Source of the DNA: Isoetes taiwanensis
Lineage: Eukaryota; Streptophyta; Lycopodiopsida; Isoetales; Isoetaceae
Reading direction: 5' to 3'
Length of the DNA: 64,000 nucleotides
Assembly (NCBI GenBank): GCA_021234155.1
Contig: JAJEKV010000045.1
Span: forward strand, 2,007,474-2,071,473
In this document: positions 1 to 10,051 of the stretch, piece after piece
Layout: the number at the start of each line of letters is the position of its first letter
Position numbering within the stretch: the first letter of the stretch is position 1
The notes under the pieces: generated by a model
Seen by the model: the letters and a program-made list of their open reading frames with translations, nothing else
Told to the model about the DNA's origin: nothing
Databases searched by the model: none
Made by a program: the position numbers and the translations under genes

Positions 1-570
1 GTTACTGCCCGAAATATCTTCAGAGAAGGAGTAAAAAGAGGCTGTCATCGCCATAGTCGGGTCTTCAGCAGGAAAAGAACAAGGACCAAAAGGTATGTAC
101 CAAATTCAAATTTCGAAAATGAGGGGGAAAAAAAAGCGGGGTAGTTTTGTGTCCGTACTAGAACATTATTTCCAGCATGGATTGTATGCTCGTGATGTCT
201 ATTTTTTCATAGAAAATATATAGCGAGTGTATTTTTTCATAAAAAATACATAGTATATAGGATATTGTGCTTATTAATAAATACATAGTATATAGTGTCC
301 CATTTAAAAAAGCTTCTCATTTTGTAGTCATATAGTATATAGTGTATTGTGCTTATTAGAAATTACAAAATACATAGTATATAGTGTCCCATTTAAAAAA
401 GCTATCTTTGAAAAATATTGACATATTGACATATTAAAAAAGGGAGGGTCGATTTTTTGTATTGCTATACATAGAAAGTGCATAGGAAATGGTGTGCATT
501 AGAAAATACATAGAAAATACATAGAATATGATCCAATTAGTCAGGATTTGTGCTCCATGATATTGGAGAT
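1..570. repeat. AT-rich leader with a 34-bp direct repeat
   Basis: No gene is visible here. A 34-bp unit containing tagtatatagtgtcccattt occurs at 281-314 and again at 370-403. Shorter variants of 'acatagaaaatacatag' lie around it. This looks like decayed non-coding repeat sequence. Confidence 0.6.
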
Positions 571-589
571 AGAAACTCAGAACTGGCCC

Positions 590-1190
590 TCAGACCTCCT
601 TTTTTCACTCTGAGCTTCCTTTCTCGACTCACGAGCTCGTGAGTTGAGAAAGTTCCTCAGACCTGCCTTTTCCATAGAACTGGTCCTCAAACCTATATTT
701 TTTATCACTCGAAGCCGCCTTTCGACTCACGAAGTCGAAAGACCCTCGAACTTGTTTTTGTTCCAAAGTCGCCTTTCTCGACTCGCGAGTCGAGAAAGTT
801 CCTCAGACCTGCCTTTTCCACAGAATTGGCCTTTAGACCTGCATTTTTCACTTTGAGCTACCTTTCGATTCAGCGAGTCGAGAAGGCCTTCGACCCTAAA
901 ACCTCGCTTTTTTTCGCTTTAAGTCAGCCTTTCTCGACTCGACCCCTAAAACCGCTGCGTTTTTTAAACTTTGGACGCCTTTCTCGACTTCACGAGTCGA
1001 AAAGGCCTTCGACCCCTAAAAACCGGGCTTTTCGCTTTCGACTTTCTCACTCATGAAATGAAAAGGCCTTTTGACCCAAGGTTTTTAAGCTTTGGTCACC
1101 TTTCGACGCGAAGTCGAAAAGGCCCTCGACATGTGTTTTTCCTTCGAAGTGCCTTTCTCGACTCGCGAGTCGAAAGGCTCTCGTGCCCGA
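590..1190. repeat. Diverged array of TCGA-centred palindromes
   Basis: About eight palindromic cores of the form CTCGACTCGCGAGTCGAG occur here, separated by T-rich spacers such as 'cctcagacctgccttttcc' and 'ttttcactttgagc'. The copy at 773-798 is a perfect 26-bp palindrome; the others (near 630, 720, 851, 975, 1102 and 1152) are imperfect. The open frames across this stretch are by-products of the repeat and show no protein family. The repeat decays to plain sequence by about 1.25 kb. Confidence 0.7.
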
Positions 1191-1917
1191 TTTTCCAAAA
1201 TGACCCTAAGAACTGTGGTTTTATTTTATTTTTTTCCCGTGGCATCACTTGACTAACTTGATTTTGTCTTCGCAGTCCTTATCTCGACCGTGATAGTACA
1301 AGCTTGGGAGCAATGAAAAGACCGGGTTCATTGAAGAAAGGTGCCGAAAGAGGGTGGTGACATCGGTTGGACATACAAGCACGTGGCCCATGAAGGAACT
1401 CCTCATACAAATTTCTATCGCCCCATAAGTTGCTCAGAGTGACTTGGAGAGCTCCACCACGAGCCCTTTGCACTAGGTGGTTCATGTGTAAACAGGGTGT
1501 AATCATTGTGCCCATACGACCACTATGGTCTCTTCACCCACTGTATTTATAAATATAAGGTATCTCAAAACTAGTATTTTTTGGTGATTAAGTAAACAAT
1601 TTGCTTAATTTTTGTTGGAATTTGTGATCTCTTGTCTACCAACCTAAGAAAATAGAGCCAGAATGTCTTGGTGAAGGATTTCACCCCCACGCGAAAAACT
1701 CTTATTTTGAAGGACAAATAAGCCCCAAAACAAGGACTCGACTCGTTATCTGAGAAAACTGGGAGAAAGCTTGGATGCACAGTAACAGACAAAAATTTGA
1801 ATTAAGGACAGTTTTCGGGTCGGGGTGCTCCTTTTTGTGTAAAATAACAGGGTTCCGAAAAAAAGTGGGAATGGAATGAGTCCCACTTTAATTAAATACG
1901 ACTTTTGTTCTTCGCTC
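1191..1917. other. Non-coding stretch, nothing recognised
   Basis: Only short chance open frames are present. I see no domain, RNA gene or repeat with a second copy in the window. Confidence 0.4.
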
Positions 1918-3242
1918 GGAACTCCGTTTCGAACACCGTTCATTGCTCAGATCGACAGCCCCAAGGCAATACGCTCATCAGAAGGAGGAGGAACCACTCG
2001 ACTCATCATCAAGTCATGGAGACCCCCAGGAGTTGGAGGAAGTTCATCCGAAGCAGGTATTCATAGTAGCTTCATAGGCAGATCATCTGAAACCTAGGAT
2101 TCCAGATGGCCTAGTATCTTATATTGCTAGTAGAGCTTTCATAGAACCCCTAGTCTAGGTTTGAAACCCTAATCAATGAACCCTAACTATAAGTTAGATG
2201 CATGTGATTAGGCTTAAATGTATCTTCATTATTTATCATACTATGTTGATGCACGATGTTGGTTGATCTTATGTTGCACCTCTTGTGTATTGGGAAGGGC
2301 GTAAAGACCTAGTAGCTATTATCTAGATGATGCTTCTAGTTTAGACCCTTTAGTTCCTATTATATTGCGACCTATGCGTAGGAACCCACCTGGCCACGGG
2401 GGCTATGGAGTGACTTAGCACCATAGAACGAGGCTAGTGGTAAAGCGGATGGAGGTCCTTGCTGAGAGCAGCTACTAGGGATCCATAGTGGGCTAGGCCT
2501 ATAGTCGGTCACTTCGTGTGGGCCGCGTATGGGTCCGACATTTCCTGGGTCAATGGTGTCGCCCTGACCCTCAGGAGTTGTAGGCGTTGGCCTGGCTCTT
2601 GTTTTGGGAGTTCAGTCGGGTACGAATCGTGTGTCGCCACGATCCTCTAGCTGCCCATGGAACCACTAGACCTCGGGAAGGGGAGATGGAACCCTTCCTA
2701 CCTCATTGAACCGGGGAGATGCAACCCAAAGTAGTCTCGATGGGTGATACCAAGAGATTACGTATCCGGCAGATTATAGTCACGCCAGAGCCTGATCTAG
2801 CCAGTCTGCAAAGCATGCACAGGAGGGGCGGATGGAATGGTCAACCCTAGCCATTGTCTATAGCCAGTCCCGCTATTGCCATATCTCGGTCTACTATCTT
2901 GAGGCTCAGCTATCAGTCTACTTACTTTATGAGTCTGAGTCTGGGTAGGAGCTCATATATTTTATGGCATGTTGGTATCTTTGATGTATCTGTAATAGTA
3001 TGGATGTGCTACCCTTCGAGGTAGTTGATTGTATTATTTAGTGTTAGTGCTGACGTTATGTTATGCTTCTGCTGTTATAGGAGCCCATAGGGGAGGGGAG
3101 TCAAGGCACCTTCATGTCCCCTTCCCGCACTGGGAATATCTTGGGTGCGGGATAGATGGAGGGCCCATGTGGCCAGAGGGCTGGATGGGGGATTTCCTAC
3201 GAGATGTACGACCGGGCGTCGTATATTTAGTAGGGAGCGTCA
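1918..3242 (+). mobile_element. 5'-truncated Ty3/gypsy LTR, same family as 56526-58180
   Basis: This segment aligns in the opposite orientation with most of the LTR at 56526-58180. Shared landmarks in order are 'gaactccgtttcgaacaccg' (about 1918), 'catggagac', 'aggattccagatg', 'gaaccctaa..taagttagat', 'gtaggagctc', 'acccttcgaggtag', 'ggagcccataggggaggg' and the terminus 'tatttagtagggagcgtca'. It lacks roughly the first 310 bp of the LTR, and the aligned lengths are otherwise nearly equal (about 1325 against 1341 bp). No primer-binding site follows the right end, so a truncated solo LTR is more likely than an intact 5' LTR. The open frame at 3029-3292 lies inside it and is not a gene. Confidence 0.75.
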
Positions 3243-3286
3243 TGTACCATTGTATATACGATACCTACTGTAACATAGCACATGAT

Positions 3287-3405
3287 AGCTAAGCGGCAAA
3301 CATGCACACTAGCCAAGTGGCGAACATGCATTGATGCTAGGTGGCAAGCATTCACACTAGCCAAGTTGGAGAACATGCATTGGCGCTAGTAGGCGGTGAA
3401 CATGT
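3287..3405 (+). repeat. Short tandem repeat, 'gccaagtggcgaacatgca' unit
   Basis: Three to four diverged copies of a roughly 30-60 bp unit (gctaagcggcaaacatgcacacta, with the variants gccaagtggcgaacatgcat and gccaagttggagaacatgca) sit just downstream of the LTR end. Confidence 0.6.
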
Positions 3406-3455
3406 ACAAGGCTAGGGATATGAAAAAGTTTTGGTATTGCAAAAACCATTCCGGT

Positions 3456-3653
3456 TCAACGCCAGTCTTCGGCTAGAATGTGTGAACCTATTCCTGTACT
3501 CTTGTACTTCATATACATAAATAAAGATCCCATTTCTTTTTCCGATTCAGTATTATCTTTGGCTTCGGCCTTGACAATTGAACTCCATGATTTTAGAAGT
3601 TCATCCTCCTCATTGTCAGCCTCAATATTGGCATCCTCCATCCTATTGCTCAT
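3456..3653 (-). pseudogene. Copia-type gag N-terminus (fragment)
   Basis: The minus-strand frame starts with ATG at 3653, about 25 bases downstream of a Copia-type primer-binding site (3678-3689). It runs 65 codons: MSNRMEDANIEA, then an acidic, lysine-rich helical stretch, ending AEDWR. A short leader between the primer site and the first ATG is the usual layout for plant Ty1/Copia elements, so I read this as the start of the polyprotein. No protease, integrase or RT follows; the sequence breaks into non-coding repeats at about 3450. Confidence 0.5.
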
Positions 3654-3677
3654 GAATCTACCCAGGCTACAATCTAG

Positions 3678-3689
3678 GCTCTGATACCA
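3678..3689 (-). other. Retrotransposon primer-binding site (initiator Met-tRNA)
   Basis: The minus strand reads TGGTATCAGAGC, the standard complement to the 3' end of plant initiator methionine tRNA used to prime Ty1/Copia reverse transcription. It sits between the LTR-like sequence on its right and the gag-like ATG on its left, as expected for an element on the minus strand. Confidence 0.8.
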
Positions 3690-3690
3690 T

Positions 3691-4070
3691 ATTATATTAT
3701 AGAAATAGAGAGGCATAAAAATATAATAGAGAATTATATTGATGAATGAGTTATGTGGACAAACTCCACCGTAGCTATATGAATAGATAAAATTGAATGT
3801 TTACTACTGTAGCATGGTGACTCTTCAGACATGTGTTTGCCATATCATCGATCTAGGATGCCAGATCATCCTTTCTATTACTCCCCTCTTGATCTATCTT
3901 CGATCAAACGTCTTAAACGTTTTTCATCTACTCCACCTTGATGTGCAAGTTAGTGAAACCATTATGGCCGGGACTAAAAAACCTTGCCATTTTGGGTTTT
4001 CAAGGGAAAACCTTGACAATAATAGAATCACTAACCTAATGCTAGGGTCATAAATTATAATAGAATCTGT
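3691..4070 (-). mobile_element. Copia-type 5' LTR remnant
   Basis: By position this is the LTR upstream of the primer-binding site. It is AT-rich and has no clean CA terminus (it ends ..ataatata before TGGTATC). It contains 'aaaaccttgccattttgggt' followed by 'tttcaagggaaaacc', a block that also occurs, diverged, in the foldback elements at 50.5, 53.9 and 55.5-55.8 kb. Its left terminus on the minus strand could not be fixed. Confidence 0.45.
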
Positions 4071-5040
4071 GCCCTCATGCCTTGTTGGGTGAAAATATAG
4101 TATAACAAAGAAGTTGAAATTGAAGCCATCTTCGAGTTGTCTTCTCATTGAACTTCATCTTGTGCCTATAATCCAACACCTTCATCCAAAATGCCAAAGT
4201 ATAGGAAACATGCATTCATCAATTGCTTCCCCGCATACATAAGAAAATGAACAAAAAGCCACTAGAGCTATCCAAGCACGAAGGCCTCAATTTAGCATCC
4301 AACTAGGCACAAAGGCCCCAACCAGACACTAGACCTTCAATAAGATGTCAGTTTACACAAAAAAGGTTCACAATTGGAAAAAGGGTGGGAGGGTGGGGCC
4401 CAACACTAGAAAGAAGGGAGATGCAACGAGAGATGATACGGGAGAAAGGGACGAGAAAGAACCTAAATAGGGAATAAGAAGGGAAAAAGACAAAAATAAC
4501 TAGATGTTAAGTACCTCCATAGTCCTAGAACTTTGTTTTCCTTCTATTTGGTGAAACGAAGGAAATCACCATCTGTAGAACTACTACGGATAGACATGGA
4601 CAAGCATGCTGAAAAAGAGGCAGAGCGAAACAATGTAAACCAGTTAAGCAAGATAAAAAAAAAGTCATAAGTTGCTCATGTGAATTGAAAAAAGGCCTAA
4701 ACTTTGGATAACGGCCACACACTTCTTAAATTAAAAACTGAAAGGAAAGCAATTCTTCAAGGAGCACAACGGGTAAATGGTATAGAGAAAAGTACAAAAA
4801 TGCCTTGATGCAAGGGTAAACTTATGGTTGAGGGCACTACGGTTAAGTTAGAAGCAAAATCATTTTACGTATTATCTTTTATTGTATGGCACATCCAGCA
4901 ACCTTATATAGTCATAGGAAAGGCATTTGAGCCAATAACGTAGGATAATGACTAAGGTTGTTAGGAGCCATTTCTTTCTTTTTACATTTACATATATGCT
5001 TGTTTGTTTACTACGTAGTGTCATCCTTAAATAGACGAAA
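4071..5040. other. Non-coding stretch, nothing recognised
   Basis: The sequence is purine-rich on the plus strand, with only short chance frames. No repeat partner was seen in the window. Confidence 0.4.
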
Positions 5041-5041
5041 A

Positions 5042-5091
5042 GAACAAGGTGCTGCGCACGGAGGGTTGCCCTCATGGCCGGAGGGTGAAGT
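5042..5091 (+). repeat. Dispersed 50-bp GC-rich repeat, copy 1
   Basis: Contains ggtgctgcgcacggagggtt, then 'gccctcatggccggagggtg'. Related copies lie at 24853-24895 (plus) and 40692-40730 (minus). GAGGGTTGCCCTC inside it can form a small hairpin, and GTGCTGCGCAC is nearly palindromic. It may be the end of a SINE-like or foldback element. Confidence 0.6.
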
Positions 5092-5278
5092 GGCTTAAAT
5101 CATACGTCAGAGTCTTGTTTTGACAATCAATTCAAATTGCTACTTCAAGACAATAGAATACTTGATACCATGACTTTATGGGTATTGGCATGAAGAAATC
5201 TTTGGTGCTCGGGCTATAGATCTTAGAGTACATGTGCTTGGTCGTGGATCTACACCACAAAGAATTAGATCTGTTGCA

Positions 5279-5548
5279 TTAAAGACAAAGAACCCTAAGT
5301 ATAAAAGCATTGGGGCATGCTTTAGAAGAATAGAATAGAATAGAATAGAACATACAACAAAAAATTCCTCGGGGGATAGCGTTCTTTGCTCCAAAAGCAT
5401 TCTGCTCCAAAAGATGCTCAAGCAGCTCTGCCACATTTCTAAAATAATACTCGCCTCCTTTAAAACTAAGAATTGAAATTGCTAAGACCTGAAGATCCAT
5501 CAAGCATTTCAAAACCAAGAAATCGTTATCTATTGATAGAGAAAGCAT
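5279..5548 (-). pseudogene. Coding-looking fragment, unidentified
   Basis: The minus strand is open for 89 codons and includes a helical stretch (LVLKCLMDLQVLAIS; YYFRNVAELLEHLLEQ) that reads like protein. The end of the frame runs into a (AGAAT)n-type simple repeat at about 5330. It lies in line with other minus-strand fragments up to 10 kb and may be an exon of the same dead gene, but I recognise no family. Confidence 0.25.
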
Positions 5549-5944
5549 AATATTTTTCTAACAGTTCTTTGTGCTTGTACCTTCAGAAAAATGACCAAGA
5601 TGAGTTGGAAGCAAACGAAGTAGCTTCACTTGGAGCCGCAACTGTGTGAGCAATATCATGCACAATTACAGACACAATCACATATATTTGTGTCAAATAA
5701 TATTGTGTATGACCATGTATGATCAAGGTCTCCGAAAAGGGAACTGGTCGAATAGCAGGGTAGCACAGAGATAAGCAAAACTAGAAACAAAATCGATGGG
5801 ATTACATAAATAGAGATGATCTAGATGGTTATGGGGTAGTTTCGATACAAGGGATATTGAGAAGAGAATTGGGCGTCTAAGGTGATGAAAGATACGAAGT
5901 AGAATTCATTCGATGCCATATGAACAATAATGCCTAAGGTTTGG

Positions 5945-6175
5945 CTAAAGATTATGATTGAATATTATTTGAATGTGTTGTGCACTCAAATCATGTCGGA
6001 ATTGCCGAAGCATTGTGAGCATGCTTTCCATGAGAACAACATCATTTGAATACTCTAAACGGAACATTTCCAACTCCAAATCTAGTTTTTCGTAGAGCAA
6101 TTTTGCCTTCATGTTTGAGTGAACTGTATCACTGGCTATTGCAAGTTCACCTTTAACGTTTTCTGATAAAAACAT
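5945..6175 (-). pseudogene. Coding-looking helical fragment, unidentified
   Basis: Open for 76 codons on the minus strand: a heptad-rich helix with AKLLYEKLDLELEMFRLEY and ESMLTMLRQFRHDL. This composition is typical of coiled-coil or BAR-like domains, but similarity to a named family could not be established by eye. It lies between other minus-strand exon-like pieces. Confidence 0.3.
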
Positions 6176-6675
6176 TGGAAGATTGAGCAGCTTTGAGCTA
6201 TGATGACATGCTGCTTTGAGCAGCTACTAACTCGAGCGATTGGCCCATCCAGGCCTAAGAATTCGACCTGATTATTCAATATTTGCAATGTCCTCCTATA
6301 AGAATTTCCAATAATCCCATCCAGCTGCAAACTGCAAATTAAAGCATGGTGTTATTGGAAGTATCTGTAGCAGCTTTGTATTTCAGTTGTCAACTTGTAG
6401 ACTAACGAATCTACTCTATGCTTTGTATATGGCCTATCTTTAGGAAAAGTTGTTCCATCGTGTTATGATATGCCTCTTGCAGTTTCAATCCATTGCTCTA
6501 TGACATTTAAATATATGTTAACATTAAAGAATGATGTTGAACATCTGTAGGTAACAATAGCTAATGATATTTCGCCATTATTAGGAAGTCATTTTTGCAT
6601 GAAGTAAACCAAAAATGCATTTTCATGTTGGTAAAGCTGCGTAAAACTTTTTTTTGGAAGACTCGATGACTTTGT

Positions 6676-6811
6676 GCATGTACATTATTTCACGTAGCTT
6701 CTTTAGCATGTGTGCTCTTGCACTCCAAGAATTTACCATTGTCATGAGATGTCTTAGCCAACTCGTCCTTACAGTCCACAAGCAGATATACATTTCCACT
6801 ACAAAGACGTG
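6676..6811 (-). pseudogene. Exon-like fragment behind a good splice acceptor, unidentified
   Basis: On the minus strand 'tttgccttcttccag' is followed by an open frame ARLCSGNVYLLVDCKDELAK, then TSHDNGKFLECKSTHAKEAT and a stop. The acceptor quality and residue composition argue for a former exon. No family was recognised. The overlapping frames on both strands are its shadows. Confidence 0.3.
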
Positions 6812-6838
6812 CCTGGAAGAAGGCAAAACGAGTTGAGT

Positions 6839-7237
6839 TTATGTTTGTAAAATAATACTAAGGGTGCAGAAACAAGACCGTATAACACTCCTGTCGAAAG
6901 TTGGATTGTCAATCATGAATGCTTTTGGTGACGAATCAGGTGAATGTTCTAGTGGACGTGCTCTTAAAGCTTCCATCCAGTTTTCAATGTCCTTTTCTTT
7001 TGAGCTTGATGTTATAACGCAAGCTATAAACTTCCAAGATTTGAGTTTGGTATTTGGAGAGGTGCTTTTAGCAATGGTATGGGGTAAGATTTCAATGGTG
7101 TATCGTATTGGAAAGCGTATATTTTGAGCAATTTGAGCAGCTTGATTGCGCTTAGTTGTCATGGAAGGAAAGTGTTTCAGCGCCAAAGAAGTCTTCCGGA
7201 ATGGTTTGCTTTGGATTAGTTTATATGGTGCAGTCAT
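6839..7237 (-). pseudogene. Coding-looking fragment, unidentified
   Basis: An open minus-strand frame of 132 codons. Its middle (IRFPIRYTIEILPHTIA .. KLKSWKFIACVITSS .. IENWMEALRARPLE) resembles the end of a PH-like fold, where a Trp sits in a C-terminal helix. That is only a suggestion from the pattern. The frame has no splice junctions I can fix, and its neighbours are also fragments. Confidence 0.3.
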
Positions 7238-7239
7238 GT

Positions 7240-8350
7240 GGAAAACTCTTGAATGGCTGCCATTTGGTTTTGGGTTCGCTGTGCTTTTCAGCTCTTGATG
7301 GAAGTGATGTAAGGAACTGCTGTTGACGTCTCTGCCATTTTTCTTTTATTCCCATATAAGTGGAAAACTCGAACATTGCAATTTTGTGGATGGGATTTGA
7401 TTTTGCCTTTGTTTTCCGTCTTTGGTTCTTTGTGGAACTGATCTGAGTAGTTGTTGATGGCTTGTCTGTCATCGATGTTCTGTTCGTGTGTATGTGCTGG
7501 ATATTAGCTACAAGGGTTTTGAGTACAATGAATGGTAAATGGTCATGTGCAAAGGTTTTGAGTGTAATGAATGAACAGTCGATTTCCAGGGATCCCTGGC
7601 CGAATTTCAGATGCCTCAGTTCTGGTCAATTGTAAGTTTGCCTTGATCTTCTGAAATCGGGATGCTAGCAGCCGATTCCGGCAGCTAGCTCCTCTGGTTC
7701 ATGGTGTGATTGACCAAATCGGCCATCTTGTTTGAATTTCGGTCTGATTCCCTGGATCTATACTGGGTTCCTACTCGTTTTCTTGCTTGGATCTCTGCTC
7801 TGCTCTGATGTTTTCATTTTTAATGTCATGGTCATGTGGAGGTTTTGAATGCAATGAAAGATAAAATTAAATGTTCATATATTTTAAACTGACCTTAGAA
7901 AGTGGGGAGGATTTTTTTTTTGTGAAAAAGCTATTGGCCGTTGATTTGGCACGATGCCTGGCATATGCTAGAGATCAATGGTCCGCGTGCAATCCTAAAA
8001 ACAAAACCCATAATACTTGAATAAAGAGATATCATATACATACAGGACACTTTGAAACTCATCAAATACCAGCAAACTGTACAGAGGATACTGCACCAGA
8101 TAGTGCCATTGATTCAAAATTATTGAATGTATAAGGCTTTCTTTTTTAACAAATCAACGTTTCACAGTAGAATCTCACCCTAATATCTTTTGTCCCAAAT
8201 GTGGAGTCACATGTTATAATACCATTGTGGCCATACTGAATAAGCATCTCTCGTTGCTAGATGGCCCAAAGTGAATGGACTTAGACAAGCGTCACAGTCC
8301 TGATAAAAACAACATCATATCTTTATTTTGCTCTCTCCATAGTCGAACAT
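7240..8350. other. Non-coding stretch, weak coding traces only
   Basis: The minus strand is open at 7221-7472 but with a lysine/glutamine-rich, low-information product. The plus strand has a run resembling a plant 5' region ('gctcctctggttcatggtgtg..ctcgttttcttgcttggatctctgctctgctctgatg', 7690-7810). No gene is supported. Confidence 0.3.
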
Positions 8351-8354
8351 TTTC

Positions 8355-8651
8355 CTAGTCATTAACATGTAATTGGAATGTGCCCTCTTGCACCTTTCGG
8401 GGAAGGTTAAATACATCCTTGGAATGTAGGTGGTCATTTCTGTTTAAAGAAGCAGCATCTCTTGTCTGTCTTTCTCGAACGACTTTGATATGTGCATCTA
8501 AAATTTCTAATGCAGGTAGACCCACATAGAGCGTTGACAAAACCCATTGCCTAAGTGTGTCAAATATTCTAGGTGCTAGCATTGGCCGCATCCCTAAGAT
8601 ACTTGCATTTAACCTCCCATGACAAGGCTGTGTGTTTTTGTCAACATGCAA
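8355..8651 (-). pseudogene. Coding-looking fragment, unidentified
   Basis: A minus-strand frame of 98 codons with a convincing protein-like core (APRIFDTLRQWVLSTLYVGL, then PALEILDAHIKVVRERQTRD). Upstream, 'gcaagtatcttag' could be a splice acceptor. The family is unknown. A second protein-like frame on the same strand at 8702-8863 ends in ASASEVYFNVTLE and may be a neighbouring exon. Confidence 0.3.
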
Positions 8652-9109
8652 AACCTGCTGATATGAGATGGTTGTAACATTCAGATGCAGATATAAACAG
8701 TTTACTCCAAAGTGACATTGAAATACACCTCGCTGGCTGATGCTTTAAAATGTACATACAGCATAGATGTCTCTGCCACCTCAGAAATGGATGTTTTACG
8801 ATTCAGACCAAGGGGCTCTTTTATTGCAGCTTGCACTTGCCAAAGATGGCAAATTCTAAATGGTTATGATGGCACTGCACAAGTACAGGCAGTTGTAAGC
8901 CTGTAGAAAACTTCAAGGCAATGTTCAGTAGTATGAAGCTTCTTGACTATAGATAACTTCTTTATTACTAAGATAGAATAGCATTAACCTAGCAAAAGCA
9001 ATGCCGAAATTAAGCTCAAAAAGCTTTGCATATAATAGACTTGAAACAAAAGATATGAATGCAGGAAATAAGCATAATGCAGCTGAAGCAGTCTATCTTC
9101 CATAAATAC

Positions 9110-9172
9110 CTGAGCTGAAGCACCTTTTAATACTGTAAGTGCTTGCATGCGTACCATGCCCAATGCTCGTGA
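9110..9172 (-). pseudogene. Small exon-like fragment with splice sites on both sides
   Basis: Minus strand: 'tttttttgtccag' acceptor, 63 open bases (SRALGMVRMQALTVLKGASA then Q), then a gtattt donor. The exon length is a multiple of three. I cannot tie it to the TAD3 exons upstream or to any other family. Confidence 0.3.
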
Positions 9173-9605
9173 CTGGACAAAAAAATAGAAATTAATCACA
9201 ACAAAGGTTTACAACCAAAGATATAGTATGAGTCGGTTTGTGGTCAAATTTGGGTAAGATTTTTTTCAGTTGATGCCAAACTTGTTTTTTATCTTGATCC
9301 CTTCATTTGACTGTGTAGAACAATATAACTCGAATTGTGGCGTAAGACAAAGGGATGAGTCACTTGTTAGTTGTAACCACTCTATAATAACATATTCACA
9401 ATGTTCAGCAGCGATATTCTTTTTTGTACAATTATCAGAGTTTGGTGGTCAAAGTTGTAATTAGGTTTATCAATTCATTTAAATTTTAACCGTCCCATGC
9501 AGATTCCTTTCCTTTATATGAATAATGCAGAATAACGTAGCACTTGCCTGTAACTGTTTGATGAGATAAATGCCCGAGTCAGCATATTGAGAACGTAAGA
9601 ACCTC

Positions 9606-10051
9606 TTAGAGCTCAGTTTCAGGCATCCTATATCTGTAACATCCACATCGATCACATGGCTCAAAAGGTGCTATTGGAAACAAATCCATATCTCGCTCTG
9701 CAGCCTTCTCAATAGCAACCATTATGGTATGTCTTAAGGGATGTATCAAATAATCTACACATTCCTGGTAACCTGAGGAGACTGTGTAGTTGTAATTAAC
9801 AGTAATTTACATAAGACCCAGCATATGGATTTAAGACCTCTTAAAAGTCAAATTGGAAGAACAAAGAATTGCACCTTTGCGCTTGCACGTTCTATTGGTT
9901 TGGATGTGATACATCCACTGCTTTGGTCATGTCCTGATGCAATTATACACCCATTGACTGGATCAACTATAACAGCTCCATTCGCAGGCTGCAAGTATAT
10001 GAAGGGCATGGTACTTTCCTTGAGACCTTTCTCATATCCTAGCAAGAGTTC
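9606..10051 (-). pseudogene. TAD3/ADAT3-like tRNA adenosine deaminase subunit, partial
   Basis: Two exon-like pieces on the minus strand resemble the catalytic-fold subunit of the tRNA wobble adenosine deaminase (TAD2-TAD3), which converts A34 to inosine. The first (9875-10051) carries NGAVIVDPVNGCIIASGHDQ and ends at a gtgcaa donor. A strong acceptor also sits at 9989. The second starts after 'ttaccag' at 9764 in the right phase and reads ECVDYLIHPLRHTIMVAIEK then AAERD. The HPLRH..MVAIE block is the TAD3 version of the deaminase helix, in which the catalytic Glu of HxE is normally absent. The downstream zinc-binding PCxxC block and the C-terminus were not found, and the second piece hits a stop at 9606. 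I therefore call it a partial or dead gene. Introns of about 110 bp or more are implied. Confidence 0.5.

Noticed and set aside
644-1252. Overlapping plus-strand frames rich in Arg, Leu, Phe and Ser
   Set aside because: They are translations of the TCGA palindrome repeat and its spacers; no start context or domain.
3029-3292. 87-codon ORF with a hydrophobic start, like a small secreted protein
   Set aside because: It lies inside an LTR that is duplicated, in diverged form, at 56.5 kb where the frame is not kept.
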